Assembly (NCBI RefSeq): GCF_000730625.1
Contig: NZ_BBIT01000004.1
Coordinates: forward strand, 1 to 64,000
Source of the DNA: Pseudomonas oryzihabitans NBRC 102199
GTDB lineage: Bacteria; Pseudomonadota; Gammaproteobacteria; Pseudomonadales; Pseudomonadaceae
Reading direction: 5' to 3'
DNA length: 64,000 bases
Shown piece after piece: positions 27,471 to 36,947 of the stretch; position 1 is the stretch's first letter; every line of letters starts with the position of its first letter. A program made the position numbers and the translations under genes. Below the pieces are notes generated by a model. It worked only from the letters and a program-made list of their open reading frames with translations, was not told the origin of the DNA and did not search any database.

Positions 27471-28400
27471 TTATTTATGGCGAATGACCTCCGGAAGGCT
27501 CTGGGACGCCACTTCGCGCTGCAAGAAGTCAGCCAGCTGGCGAAAGCGCGCCTGCCCCCGGCGATTGCGCGGCCAGACTAGGTAATAGGCATCGCCGCTG
27601 GCCACCGCCTCGGGCCAGGGCAAGGCGATGAGTCCGGCCGCCACGTCTTCGGCCAGCATCACCAGATCGCCGATGGACACCCCGTAGCCCCGCGCGGCAG
27701 CGGCCATGCCCAGCTCCAGGGTGTCGAATACCTGGCCACCCGTCAGGGGCACCGCCTGGGTCAGGCCCATGGCCTGCAGCCAGCGGCGCCAGTCGCGGCG
27801 GTCGAAGGTGGGATGCAGCAGCTCTTCCCGCTGCAGGCGCGCCGGGTCCCAGATGCCTTCACGCGCGGCGGCCGGCGAGCAGACCGGCACCAGCCACTCC
27901 TCGAACAGCGGCACCACCTCCCAGTCCGCGGGGAAGCGGCCATCACCGAGCAGCACCGCGCAATCGAAGGGCTCGTGGACGAAGTCGACCCGGTCGCTGG
28001 CCATCCAGACGCTGGTGAGCTGGATGTCCAGTTGCGGACTGAGCTGGCGAAAGCGGGCCAGCCGCGCCAGCAGCCAGCGCAGCGACAGGGTGGTGGGCGC
28101 CTTGAGTCTCAGGGTGCCCTCGGCCACGGCGAGATTGCCGCAGGCCCGCGCCAGCGCCTCGAAGCCCTCGCTCAGGCCCGGCAGGAGCAGCTTGCCGGGC
28201 TCGGTCAGCGCCAGCTGACGGCCGGCGCGCTCGAACAGGCGGCAGCCAAAGGTCTCTTCCAGCGTCCGCACATGGCGACTGACCGCACTCTGGGTCAGCG
28301 ACAACTCCTGAGCCGCGCGGGTAAAGGAGCCATGGCGAGCGGCGGCCTCGAAGGCGCGCAGGGCATACAGCGGCGGCAGCCGCGAGGGGACGTCGGGCAT
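27471..28400 (-). CDS. LysR-type regulator, GcvA-like
   Basis: A 309-residue LysR regulator: winged helix-turn-helix at about 10-70 (ALRAFEAAARHGSFTRAAQELSLTQSAVSRHVRTLE split over the motif) and a substrate domain that follows the GcvA/AmpR branch (RLKAPTTLSLRWLLARLARFRQ). It diverges from the MATE pump gene with 105 bases between the starts, so it may control it; this is inferred from position only. Confidence 0.9.
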   Translation of the reverse strand: MPDVPSRLPPLYALRAFEAAARHGSFTRAAQELSLTQSAVSRHVRTLEETFGCRLFERAGRQLALTEPGKLLLPGLSEGFEALARACGNLAVAEGTLRLKAPTTLSLRWLLARLARFRQLSPQLDIQLTSVWMASDRVDFVHEPFDCAVLLGDGRFPADWEVVPLFEEWLVPVCSPAAAREGIWDPARLQREELLHPTFDRRDWRRWLQAMGLTQAVPLTGGQVFDTLELGMAAAARGYGVSIGDLVMLAEDVAAGLIALPWPEAVASGDAYYLVWPRNRRGQARFRQLADFLQREVASQSLPEVIRHK

Positions 28401-28505
28401 GACTCTGACTCATGGATGGCATGGCTATTTTCCGATTGTGGAAGGCGCGAACGCATCCAACAATGAGTTCTTGTCAAAGTCGGCCCTGCTCAGCGAGATC
28501 CACCC

Positions 28506-29909
28506 ATGTCTCTGCCGCGTCACGAGTTGCTCGCGCTGTTGCGCCTCGCCTTGCCCCTGATCGGTGCGCAGCTGGCCTATGTGGCCATGGTCTTCACCGA
28601 CACCCTGATGATGGGCCGCCTGGGCCCGGCCGCCCTGGCCGGTGGCGGCCTGGGGGCGGCGGTCTATTCCTTCGTCTCGGTGATCTGCGTGGGGGTGATC
28701 ACCGCGGTGGCCAACCTGGCGGCCTTGCGCCGGGGCGCGGGCGATACCGAGGGCGTGGCGGCGGTGACGGCGGCCGGGATCTGGATCGCCGCGGTGCTGG
28801 CACTGCTGGCCGGCACCCTGCTGTGGCATATCGAGCCATTGCTGGCCCTGGCCGGCCAGCCGGAAGAGAGTCGCCAGGCGGCCGGGGTATTCCTGCGCTG
28901 CCTGGCCTTCGCCCTGCCCGGCCATCTGCTGTTCATGACGCTGCGGGGTTTCACCAGCGCCCTGGAAAGACCCGGACCGGTGTTGACCATCGTGCTGGGG
29001 GCGGCGCTGCTCAACGCCCTGTTCAACCTGGCGCTGCTGCACGGCTGGGGCGGCCTGCCGCAACCCGGGCTGCCAGGCATCGGCGCGGTGACCGCGGTGG
29101 TGATGAATGGCGCGGCCCTGGGCCTGGCGCTGTATATCGCCCGCCATCCGGCCTATGCCGCCTATCCCCTGCGCCGCTATCTGCGCCGCCCGGATCGTCG
29201 TGCCCTCGCCGACACCCTCGGCCAGGGCCTGGCGATCAGCGGTACCTATGCGGTGGAAGCCTGCCTGTTCCTCTCCGCGGCGCTGTGCATGGGCGCCCTC
29301 GGCGCCACCGCCCTGGCGGCCCATCAGATCGCCAATCAGCTGGTGTATCTGGTGTTCATGTTGCCAGCCGGCCTCTCCTACGCCACCAGCATCCGTATCG
29401 GCCAGCACCAGGGCGCCGGGCGGCCGCGCGAGGCCCTGCTGGTGGGGCGGCTGGCCATCGGTGGTGGTGCCCTGGTGATGCTGGGCATCGCCCTGCTGTT
29501 CTGGAGCTTTCCCACCTGGCTGGTGGGGTTGTTTCTGCCGGATGGCCACAGCCCGGTCAGTGAGCTGGCGCGGCAGCTGGTGCTGATCGCGGCGGTGTTC
29601 GTCATCTTCGATGGCACCCAGAGCATCGCCCAAGGGGCTCTGCGCGGCATCCGCCAGGCGCGCCTGGGTTTCTACGGCGGCTTGCTCTGCTACTGCCTGA
29701 TCGGCGCCAGTGGCGCCTGGCTGCTGGGCGTCCGGTTGGGTATCGGCCCCCATGGCGTCTGGTGGGGCCTGGCATTCGGCCTGGCCTGTGCGGCGCTGCT
29801 GCTGACCGGCGCCTTCGAGTGGCTGATGCGGCGGCAGTTGGGCGCAGGTGCCGTGCAGGACCTGTCGGAGCCGCTGGCCGCGCCGCGTGGCCTGGCGCAA
29901 GACGGCTGA
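28506..29909 (+). CDS. MATE family multidrug efflux protein, NorM-like
   Basis: A 467-residue, 12-helix inner-membrane antiporter. The two MatE repeats start at PLIGAQLAYVAMVFTDTLMMG and at GLAISGTYAVEACLFLSAALCMG. NorM proteins export cationic drugs in exchange for Na+ or H+. Length and motifs are normal. The divergent LysR gene is its likely regulator. Confidence 0.92.
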   Translation: MSLPRHELLALLRLALPLIGAQLAYVAMVFTDTLMMGRLGPAALAGGGLGAAVYSFVSVICVGVITAVANLAALRRGAGDTEGVAAVTAAGIWIAAVLALLAGTLLWHIEPLLALAGQPEESRQAAGVFLRCLAFALPGHLLFMTLRGFTSALERPGPVLTIVLGAALLNALFNLALLHGWGGLPQPGLPGIGAVTAVVMNGAALGLALYIARHPAYAAYPLRRYLRRPDRRALADTLGQGLAISGTYAVEACLFLSAALCMGALGATALAAHQIANQLVYLVFMLPAGLSYATSIRIGQHQGAGRPREALLVGRLAIGGGALVMLGIALLFWSFPTWLVGLFLPDGHSPVSELARQLVLIAAVFVIFDGTQSIAQGALRGIRQARLGFYGGLLCYCLIGASGAWLLGVRLGIGPHGVWWGLAFGLACAALLLTGAFEWLMRRQLGAGAVQDLSEPLAAPRGLAQDG

Positions 29910-30028
29910 GCGCTGCGGCAGCCCAAGCGTTTTACCAAGTGGTCCACCCTTGGGGCCTGCGCTAGACTAGCCATTTTGGGCCACCCCGGCGTAACGCCCG
30001 GTGTCCAGGGCCCCCAGGATAGCCAGAG

Positions 30029-30670
30029 ATGCAACGTTTCATCGTCGCCGACGACCATCCGCTGTTTCGTGAAGGCCTGGTGCGCATCCTGCGCCAGCTG
30101 CAGCCGCAGGCGCAGGTGGAGCAGGCCGATAGTCTGCAACAGGTCCTGGAACTGGCACGCCAGGGCGAGCCGCCCAGTGGGCTGCTGCTGGACCTGCTCT
30201 ATCCTGGCCAGGACCTGAGCTTTTCGCTGCGCGCCCTGCGCCAGGAATTCAGGCGCAGCACCCTGATCGTGGTCTCGATGCTGGAAGACGCCACGGTGAT
30301 CGAGCATATCCTGGCGGCGGGTGTGGATGGCTTCATCGGCAAGGCGCTGCCGCCAGCGGCCATGGCCGAGGCGATCGCCGACTGCCTCGCCGGGCAACCG
30401 GTGGTGCGCTATGCCATGCCGAATCTGGCTCCGGCCAGTCTGGCGCCCGACCACCGGCTGCAGGCGCTGACGCCGCGGCAGCTGGAGGTGCTCGGCCTGA
30501 TCACCCAGGGCCTGAGCAACAAGGAGATCGCCCGGATCCTGGCCATCTCGCCCTTTACCGTGCGCATCCATGTTTCCGCGCTGCTGCGCACCCTGGGCGT
30601 CGGCACCCGCGCGGCGGCGGCCGCCTTTGGCGCCAAGGCCGGGCTCGGCGCCCAGCGCTCGCTCAGCTAG
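30029..30670 (+). CDS. Response regulator with LuxR-type DNA-binding domain
   Basis: A 213-residue NarL/FixJ-type regulator. The receiver has acid pocket D8/D9 (VADDHPLF), phospho-acceptor D55 (LLLDLLYPG) and K105 (FIGKAL). The HTH domain covers about 146-205 ([28 protein letters not shown]). It is convergent with, and overlaps by eight bases, the hybrid kinase gene, which is its likely partner. It resembles regulators of the AgmR/ErdR group by eye only. Confidence 0.92.
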   Translation: MQRFIVADDHPLFREGLVRILRQLQPQAQVEQADSLQQVLELARQGEPPSGLLLDLLYPGQDLSFSLRALRQEFRRSTLIVVSMLEDATVIEHILAAGVDGFIGKALPPAAMAEAIADCLAGQPVVRYAMPNLAPASLAPDHRLQALTPRQLEVLGLITQGLSNKEIARILAISPFTVRIHVSALLRTLGVGTRAAAAAFGAKAGLGAQRSLS

Positions 30671-32294
30671 CCGCGACGCGAAAGGCCAGCAGCAGGGCGC
30701 GCAATTCCGCCGGTCGCACCGGCTTGGCCAGCACCGGGATCTCGGCGTCGCCCAGCGCCTGCTGGACCTGCGGAATGTCGTGCCCGGTCACCACGATGGC
30801 CGGGATGCGCCGGCCCTGCAGCCGATTGAGATAGGCGATGCAGTCGGCGCCCGAGGCGCTGCGATCCAGATCGAAATCGGTGATCACCAGGTCGCAATTC
30901 ACGGCGCCGGCGGGGATGCTGGTGGCGGTGGTGACCTCGCAACCCCAGCTGCGCAGCAGGGTCGCGGTGGCCAGCAGCACGTTGGCATCGTCCTCGATGA
31001 GCAGCACCCGCCAGCCGGCGAGCAGGTGCTGGGGGCCGTTCACCGGCCGTGGCCGCGCTTCCAGCGGCAAGGTGGCCAGCGGCAGGCCCTGGAGCCTGAC
31101 CGCGGTACCGCGGCCGGGGCGCGAACGGATGGTCAGCTGCAGATCGAGCAGGGTGGCGATGCGCTGCACGATGGACAGCCCCAGGCCGACGCCTTCGATG
31201 TCGCGATCGCGCGTCTCCCGTACCCGGTAGAACTCCTCGCACAGGTGCGGCAGGTGCTCGGCGGCGATGCCCGGTCCCTGGTCGTAGACAACCAGGGCGA
31301 GCTGGCCCTGGCGCCGGCGCACCGCCAGCAGCAGAGGTTTGCCCGGGGCGTACTTGAGGGCGTTGGACAGCAGATTCTGCAGCGAGGTGAGCAGCAGCGC
31401 CGGGTCGCTGTAGACCTGCAGCCCACAGGCGCGCCAGCGGATCTCCACCCCGGCCCAGCGCGCCGCCTCGGCATTCTGCCGCACCAGGTCGCCGAACAGG
31501 GTATCCAGGTCCACCACCGTGCGCCGCGGACTGACCTGCTGCTGATCGAGGGTGTAGATGTCCAGCAGCGAGCGGAACAGCTGCTCGACGCCGAGCAGGG
31601 AGCGGTCGATGTTGTCGACCAGCCGGCCCTGATCGGCGCTCAGCTGGCCGTCGCGCAGGCAGGCGGTGAACAGGCCGATGGAATGGATCGGCTGGCGCAG
31701 GTCATGGCTGGCCTGCGCCAGGAAGCGCGCCTTGGCCAGGTTGGCCGCCTGGGTCTCGCGCAGCGAATCCTGGATGCGGGTCAGCAGGAAATGCACGTAG
31801 CCGGGCACCAGCAGCGCGGTCACCAGCATCATCAGGGCCACCGTCGGATAGCGCTGCAGGAAGGGCATCCCGGCAATGATGGCGGCGAGAGCGGTCAGCG
31901 ACAGTCCGGTGGCCAGCAGCAGGTAGCCACGTCCATAGCGCAGGCCATTGCCCACCGTGACCCAGAGCAGCACGCCGAACAGCGGCAGCAGGGCCTCGCC
32001 GCTGGTGATGGAGGAAAAGGTGATGGCGCTGAAGTCCAGGCTCATGGCCAGCAGCCGTCGCCAGGGCTTGACCCCCGGCCGCCGCCGGACCTCGACGAAC
32101 AGGCCGATGGCCGCCACGGCGAACAGGGCGTAGCAGAGCAGGTTGGCCAGCAGGATGGCGGTGTCGAACAGCCCCCAGGCCCAGGCGCCGATGATGTAGG
32201 TAGAGGCCGGCAGGATGAAGGCCAGCCGGACCTTGGCCTGGCCCAGTTCGGGATCGCGGGCGCTGACCCCCAGGGTCTGGGTCGCGGCGCTCAT
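30663..32294 (-). CDS. Membrane hybrid sensor histidine kinase / response regulator
   Basis: A 543-residue protein: five or six N-terminal helices (about 22-172) with almost no periplasmic domain, HisKA domain with H197 in [15 protein letters not shown], HATPase domain (N box [13 protein letters not shown] boxes DQGPGIA and [10 protein letters not shown]) and a C-terminal receiver with phospho-acceptor near D473 (VITDFDL). The ATG at 32294 overlaps the stop of the upstream YoaK gene (ATGA). The signal is unknown; the membrane-embedded sensor resembles RpfC-like kinases. Confidence 0.91.
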   Translation of the reverse strand: MSAATQTLGVSARDPELGQAKVRLAFILPASTYIIGAWAWGLFDTAILLANLLCYALFAVAAIGLFVEVRRRPGVKPWRRLLAMSLDFSAITFSSITSGEALLPLFGVLLWVTVGNGLRYGRGYLLLATGLSLTALAAIIAGMPFLQRYPTVALMMLVTALLVPGYVHFLLTRIQDSLRETQAANLAKARFLAQASHDLRQPIHSIGLFTACLRDGQLSADQGRLVDNIDRSLLGVEQLFRSLLDIYTLDQQQVSPRRTVVDLDTLFGDLVRQNAEAARWAGVEIRWRACGLQVYSDPALLLTSLQNLLSNALKYAPGKPLLLAVRRRQGQLALVVYDQGPGIAAEHLPHLCEEFYRVRETRDRDIEGVGLGLSIVQRIATLLDLQLTIRSRPGRGTAVRLQGLPLATLPLEARPRPVNGPQHLLAGWRVLLIEDDANVLLATATLLRSWGCEVTTATSIPAGAVNCDLVITDFDLDRSASGADCIAYLNRLQGRRIPAIVVTGHDIPQVQQALGDAEIPVLAKPVRPAELRALLLAFRVAAS

Positions 32295-32980
32295 GACGCC
32301 AGATAGCCCAGTTGCCAGGCCCGCGGGATCAGGCGAAAGATCACCGCCAGGGTCGCGGCCAGGGCCGCGCTGGCGTACCATGCCGCCAGGCCCAGTCCCG
32401 CTTCCAGCGCAGCGCCGAGCACTCCGCCGAGCAGCATGCCCAGCCAGGGCACCAGCTGGATGCGCCAGCCGCGTCGCCGCTCGCCCAGCAGCCAGTGACC
32501 CAGACCGCGCCCGAAGCGCGACAGGGCGCCGGTGACGTAGGTGAGGCCGATGGGCAGGCCATAGACCTGCTCCACCACCGCATTGACCATGCCCATGGCG
32601 AACACTCCGGTCAGCAGCGCTAGCGGGCCCAGGGGCAGACTGGCCGCCAGCGCCAACAGCAGGGCCAGCAGGCCGAGCAGCAGGCAGGCGCGCTGGCGGG
32701 TCAGCCGTTGCAGCAGTACGCCGCCGGCATTGCCCAGCACGAAGGTGCCGATGGCCAGCGCCAGGTGCCCCGCCGCAGCCCAGCGGCCTGCCGCCACCTC
32801 TGCTGCTAGACGGGTGGTATTACCGCTCATGAAGGAGACGAAATCGCCGGTGGCGAGAAAGCCGATGGCATCGGTCATGCCGGCCAGCAGCGACAGGCCG
32901 GCGACCAGCGCCAGGCCGACCGCGCCGTGGCGCGGCGCGACCGGCAGAGCGGCGGGTGGAAGGGGGGAAGAGGTGTGCAT
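32291..32980 (-). CDS. YoaK / DUF1275 family membrane protein
   Basis: A 229-residue protein with about six or seven helices. Family marks: SLLAGMTDAIGFLATGDFVSFMSGNTTRL and the VYGLPIGLTYVTGALSRFGRGLG block. Function not established. The ATG at 32980 has AGGA seven bases before it; an ATG three codons upstream (32989) is possible. It is coupled to the hybrid kinase gene by an ATGA overlap, which suggests the two work together. Confidence 0.88.
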   Translation of the reverse strand: MHTSSPLPPAALPVAPRHGAVGLALVAGLSLLAGMTDAIGFLATGDFVSFMSGNTTRLAAEVAAGRWAAAGHLALAIGTFVLGNAGGVLLQRLTRQRACLLLGLLALLLALAASLPLGPLALLTGVFAMGMVNAVVEQVYGLPIGLTYVTGALSRFGRGLGHWLLGERRRGWRIQLVPWLGMLLGGVLGAALEAGLGLAAWYASAALAATLAVIFRLIPRAWQLGYLAS

Positions 32981-33107
32981 GGCAGCCATCCTGGCTGAGC
33001 GAAAAAAGACGGCCATCAGTGTGCGACGTGACGCGCCCCGACGCCATGGGCGACGCTCCGGAAGGCGCCCTGGGCTAGACTGATGGACCCGCCTGGCCGG
33101 AGGCCTC

Positions 33108-33953
33108 GTGACCACGCCCCTGTTCGCCCTGGTACTGCTCGCCGCCCTGCTGCACGCCGGCTGGAACGCCCTGCTCAAGATCGGCCTCGATCGCTTTCTC
33201 ACCGCCAGCCTGATCCAGATCGGCGCCGGCGTCGCCGCCCTGCTGGCCCTGCCCTTCGTGGCCCTGCCCGCGGCCGCGGCCTGGCCCTGGATCGCCCTCT
33301 CCGCCCTGCTGCACATCGGCTACAACGCCTTTCTCGCCCGCGCCTATCGCTATGGCGACCTGGGCCAGGTCTATCCGCTCTCCCGCGGCAGCGCCCCGCT
33401 GCTGGTCAGCGGGGTGGCCTTTCTCGCCCTCGGCGAAGTGCTGTCGCCGCCCGCCCTGCTCGGCCTCGGCCTGCTGGTGACCGGTCTCGCCCTGATGGCG
33501 CTGCTCGGGGCCCGGCGCGGCACGCCGCCCAGCCTGGCGTTGCTGGCCTGCGCCTTCACCACCGGCAGCTTCATCGCCGCCTACACCCTGGCCGATGCCC
33601 TGGGCGCGCGCGCCAGCGGTGATGCGGTGGCCTATGCCCTCTGGCTGTTCGCGGTGAACGGCGTGGTGGCCGCGCTGGTGCTGCGCCTGAGTCGTGGCGG
33701 CTCGGCCTTCGCCGGCCTCGGTCCGCACTGGCGCGCCGGGCTGGCTGGCGGGGTCATGTCGATGCTGGCCTACAGCCTGGTGATCATCGCCACCACCCAG
33801 GCGCCCATCGGCCTGGTCTCGGCGCTGCGCGAGACCAGCGTGCTGTTCGCCCTGCTGATCGGGGTCTTCTGGCTGCACGAGAGTCTGCCGCTGGGGCGCG
33901 TCTGCGCCGGCCTGGCCATCGTCGCCGGGGTGGTGGCGATCAAGCTGGCCTGA
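33108..33953 (+). CDS. EamA/DMT-superfamily transporter
   Basis: A 281-residue ten-helix permease with two EamA repeats (LLHAGWNALLKIGLDRFL; LLACAFTTGSFIAAYTLADALG). It starts at GTG (33108) behind CCGGAGGCCTC, a strong site with five-base spacing. The LLHAGWNALLK opening is typical of a DMT branch with unknown substrate. It is divergent from the YoaK gene. Confidence 0.88.
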   Translation: MTTPLFALVLLAALLHAGWNALLKIGLDRFLTASLIQIGAGVAALLALPFVALPAAAAWPWIALSALLHIGYNAFLARAYRYGDLGQVYPLSRGSAPLLVSGVAFLALGEVLSPPALLGLGLLVTGLALMALLGARRGTPPSLALLACAFTTGSFIAAYTLADALGARASGDAVAYALWLFAVNGVVAALVLRLSRGGSAFAGLGPHWRAGLAGGVMSMLAYSLVIIATTQAPIGLVSALRETSVLFALLIGVFWLHESLPLGRVCAGLAIVAGVVAIKLA

Positions 33954-34007
33954 GCGGGGCGCCCGGGGAGCGGCTAAGCTGTGCCTTCTTTCGACCTGGA
34001 GGGACCC

Positions 34008-35072
34008 ATGGGCAAATCGCTGCGACTCTCGGAAAAGTGGTTCAATCGCGGCCTCTGGCTGCTGGCGCTGGTGTTCGCCGGCTTTCTCATCGGCCTGGGC
34101 GGCACCCTGGTCGGCGATCTGCCCCAGGTGGAGCGCCAGCAGGGTCTGGAAGACTTCATGGATCCGGCGGCCACCGCCGCGGCGCGGGCGGACCAGCGCC
34201 AGGCGAACCAGGCCCGGCGCGCGGCCCAGGACGCCCTCGACCAGGCCCAGCTGCAGCAGGCCGCCGCCGCGCGTAGCTACACGGCCAATCGCGAGACCTT
34301 CGACAACTGGCTGGCGACCCGCCAGACCACCCAGCGCCCCGAGCAGGACGCCGAGCTGATCGCCCGCAGCCGTGCCCTGGACGCGCTCAAGGCCGGCGAG
34401 CGCGCCGCCGAGCAGGAGGTCGAACGCCAGGAGCAGGCGCTACTGGATGCCGAGCAGCACGCGGCCGCCGCCGCGCGCAGCCTGGCCGAGCTGAGCGACG
34501 CGGCCCAGCAGGCCTGGCTCGACGCCCGCCAGCAGGCCGAACTGCGGGTCTTCCTCTATCGCCTGGCGCTGACGCTCCCCCTGCTGGCGGTCGCCGCCTG
34601 GCTATTCGTCCGCCAGCGCAAGAGCACCTGGTGGCCTTTCGTCTGGGGCTTCATCTTCTTCGCGCTGTTCGCCTTCTTTGTCGAACTGGTGCCCTATCTG
34701 CCCAGCTATGGCGGCTATGTGCGCTATCTGGTGGGCATCCTGCTGACGGTCCTGGGCGGGCGCTACGCCATCCGCGCCCTGCAGGACTATCGCGCCCGCC
34801 TGGCGCTCAAGGAAGCCCAGCCGGACACCGTCCGACGCGAAGAACTGCACTACGACACCGCCCTGGCGCGGCTGGCCAAGGGCGTCTGCCCGGGCTGCGA
34901 GCGGCCGGTGGACCTCAAGGACCCGGGGATCGACTTCTGCCCCCATTGCGGCATCGGCCTGCACGACCACTGCGGCGCCTGCCAGACGCGCAAGAGCGCC
35001 TTCGCGCATTTCTGCCACGCCTGTGGCACGGCGGCGCGTGGGTCCGAGCGAAGTCCGACGGGCGCGCCCTGA
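34008..35072 (+). CDS. Membrane coiled-coil protein with C-terminal zinc ribbons
   Basis: A 354-residue protein: helix at about 17-36 (GLWLLALVFAGFLIGLGGTL), an Ala/Gln/Glu-rich coiled coil to about 185, three closely spaced helices (LTLPLLAVAAWLF; FVWGFIFFALFAFFVEL; YLVGILLTVLGG), and a double zinc ribbon in the tail (CPGCERP, CPHCG, CGACQT, CHACG). Similar proteins in Pseudomonas carry the label serine endopeptidase, but I see no protease motif. The ATG at 34008 follows GGAGGGACCC. Function unknown. Confidence 0.78.
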   Translation: MGKSLRLSEKWFNRGLWLLALVFAGFLIGLGGTLVGDLPQVERQQGLEDFMDPAATAAARADQRQANQARRAAQDALDQAQLQQAAAARSYTANRETFDNWLATRQTTQRPEQDAELIARSRALDALKAGERAAEQEVERQEQALLDAEQHAAAAARSLAELSDAAQQAWLDARQQAELRVFLYRLALTLPLLAVAAWLFVRQRKSTWWPFVWGFIFFALFAFFVELVPYLPSYGGYVRYLVGILLTVLGGRYAIRALQDYRARLALKEAQPDTVRREELHYDTALARLAKGVCPGCERPVDLKDPGIDFCPHCGIGLHDHCGACQTRKSAFAHFCHACGTAARGSERSPTGAP

Positions 35073-35081
35073 TGGCAGGCC

Positions 35082-35876
35082 TCAGGGCTTGTTCGAACTG
35101 GTATTGACGCCCTTTTCGGTGTGCTCGCCGTCGTGCTTGTGCAACTGGCCGGTGGGGTCCTGCAGCTGGATGACCTGGCCCTGCTGCCAGGCATTGGCGC
35201 CGGGGGCGACCGCGGGGGTCGGCAGGTCGGCACGGGCGGTCCTGGTCTCGGCGGAAGAGATGCCCAGACGGCGATCACGCTCGGCGAGCAGCTTGGGATC
35301 GAGCTGGCCGTCGGCGGTGAAGCCCATCATCAGCTGGGGCACGCCCAGGGGCAGCTCCAGGTCCTGATCGGTATGCCAGGTATGCCAGGTCTTGCCGTAG
35401 GTGTGCACCAGCTTGTCCATCAGCCGGTGTTCGGCCACCTGGGGTACGCCGGGCGCGACCAGCTGGCCCGACTTCACCTCGTGCACATGGCTGTGCCAGA
35501 GCGCCTTCTCGGCCTCGGGTAGAGTCTTGAACAGCCGTTCGCTAATGATGTACTCGACGCCCATCAGCTTGGCATCGGCGACATTGCCGTCGTAGATCAC
35601 GCACTGGAACATCTCTTCGCCCAGGACGCTGCAATAGTGATGGGCCTCCATCTGGCTGTGGGGATGGCCGTTGTAGAAGTGGAAGCCGTCCAGGTAGGTG
35701 TTGAGGGCGGCGATGGGCGGCTTGCGCTGCAGGACGTCGGCGCCGGCTTCGAGCACCCGGGTATCGGTCTGGGCGGGGGCACCCGGCACCGGGACCGGCG
35801 ATTGGGTGTCGTTGGCGGCCTGGGCCAGCGGAGCGCAGGCGAGCAGCAGCAAGGCGGGGAATCGGCGGAGGGTCAT
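35082..35876 (-). CDS. Exported OBAP-like protein (DUF1264)
   Basis: A 264-residue protein: signal peptide 1-20, short linker, then a DUF1264 domain known from plant oil-body-associated proteins (LDGFHFYNGHPHSQMEAHHY, QCVIYDGNVADAKLMGVEYIIS, WHSHVHEVKSGQLVAPGV). The many conserved histidines suggest a metal or ligand site, but no activity is known in bacteria. It is convergent with the zinc-ribbon gene, nine bases apart. Confidence 0.85.
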   Translation of the reverse strand: MTLRRFPALLLLACAPLAQAANDTQSPVPVPGAPAQTDTRVLEAGADVLQRKPPIAALNTYLDGFHFYNGHPHSQMEAHHYCSVLGEEMFQCVIYDGNVADAKLMGVEYIISERLFKTLPEAEKALWHSHVHEVKSGQLVAPGVPQVAEHRLMDKLVHTYGKTWHTWHTDQDLELPLGVPQLMMGFTADGQLDPKLLAERDRRLGISSAETRTARADLPTPAVAPGANAWQQGQVIQLQDPTGQLHKHDGEHTEKGVNTSSNKP

Positions 35877-36072
35877 GGCGCATTCTCGACGGGAGCTTGC
35901 CGAGTTCGAAGCCCGGGCGGACGCCTAGGTTCCACCGCTGCGCTAGGCTCGTCATACGAATGTCATGCAACGGCCATAAATTCGTCATCGTCCGCGCCTG
36001 GCCTTTCGGTATAAGCGAAACGCCACAGCCACACCTTTGCACCCAGGCTCCTCTCACTGTCGGGACGACTCA

Positions 36073-36864
36073 ATGAACGCACACAGCTCTCCCTCCGGTC
36101 ATGCCCTGCGCCGCGTGGTCTTCAACAAGAAGGGCGGTGTCGGCAAGTCCAGCATCGCCTGCAACCTGGCGGCCATCAGCGCCCACGAGGGCTATCGCAC
36201 CCTGCTGGTGGACCTCGATCCCCAGGCCAACTCCAGCCAGTACCTCACCGGCGAGGTGGGCGACGACCTGCCCCACGGCATCGCCGATTTCTTCAAGCAG
36301 ACCCTGAGCGGCGGCAAGAAGGCCCAGGCCAACATCCACGCCACCGCCTGGCCGAATCTAGATCTGATCGCCGCCTCGGGCGAGCTGACCGAGCTGCAGT
36401 TCAAGCTCGAATCCAAGTACAAGATCCAGAAGCTCGCCAAGTACCTCGACAAGCTTGGCGAAGACTATGACCGCATCTACCTGGACACCCCGCCGGCGCT
36501 GAATTTCTACAGCATCTCGGCGCTGATCGCCGCCGATCGTTGCCTGATCCCCTTCGACTGCGATGTCTTCGCCCAGCAGGCGCTCTACGACCTGATCGAG
36601 GAGCTGGAGGAGATCCGCGAGGACTACAACGAAAAGCTCGCCGTCGAGGGCATCGTCATCAACCAGTACCACGCCCAGGCCAGCACCCCGCGGCAGCTGA
36701 TCGAGGAACTCCAGGCGCGCGACCTGCCGGTGCTGGCGGCGCCGCTGATGTCTTCGGTGAAGATGCGCGAATCCCACCAGCAGCATCGCCCGCTGATCCA
36801 CCTGGACCCGGGCCACAAGCTGACCCGGCAGTACCTGGAACTGTTCGCCCTGCTGGAAGGCTGA
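36073..36864 (+). CDS. ParA family ATPase (orphan)
   Basis: A 263-residue P-loop ATPase with deviant Walker [10 protein letters not shown] (about 19-27) carrying the signature lysine, Walker A' [12 protein letters not shown], and Walker B YLDTPPA. ParA-type proteins position DNA or protein cargo. No parB or centromere-like repeat lies nearby, and the chromosomal parAB locus is elsewhere in Pseudomonas, so this is an orphan with unknown cargo. The ATG at 36073 is chosen because it gives the normal short N-terminus. Confidence 0.88.
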   Translation: MNAHSSPSGHALRRVVFNKKGGVGKSSIACNLAAISAHEGYRTLLVDLDPQANSSQYLTGEVGDDLPHGIADFFKQTLSGGKKAQANIHATAWPNLDLIAASGELTELQFKLESKYKIQKLAKYLDKLGEDYDRIYLDTPPALNFYSISALIAADRCLIPFDCDVFAQQALYDLIEELEEIREDYNEKLAVEGIVINQYHAQASTPRQLIEELQARDLPVLAAPLMSSVKMRESHQQHRPLIHLDPGHKLTRQYLELFALLEG

Positions 36865-36947
36865 AGGCGCCCCAGCGCAAGAACGTTCAAGACGGCGGCG
36901 ACGCGGCGCGGCACCCTGGGCATCCCCTGCCCTCCGGAGCCCTGCCG

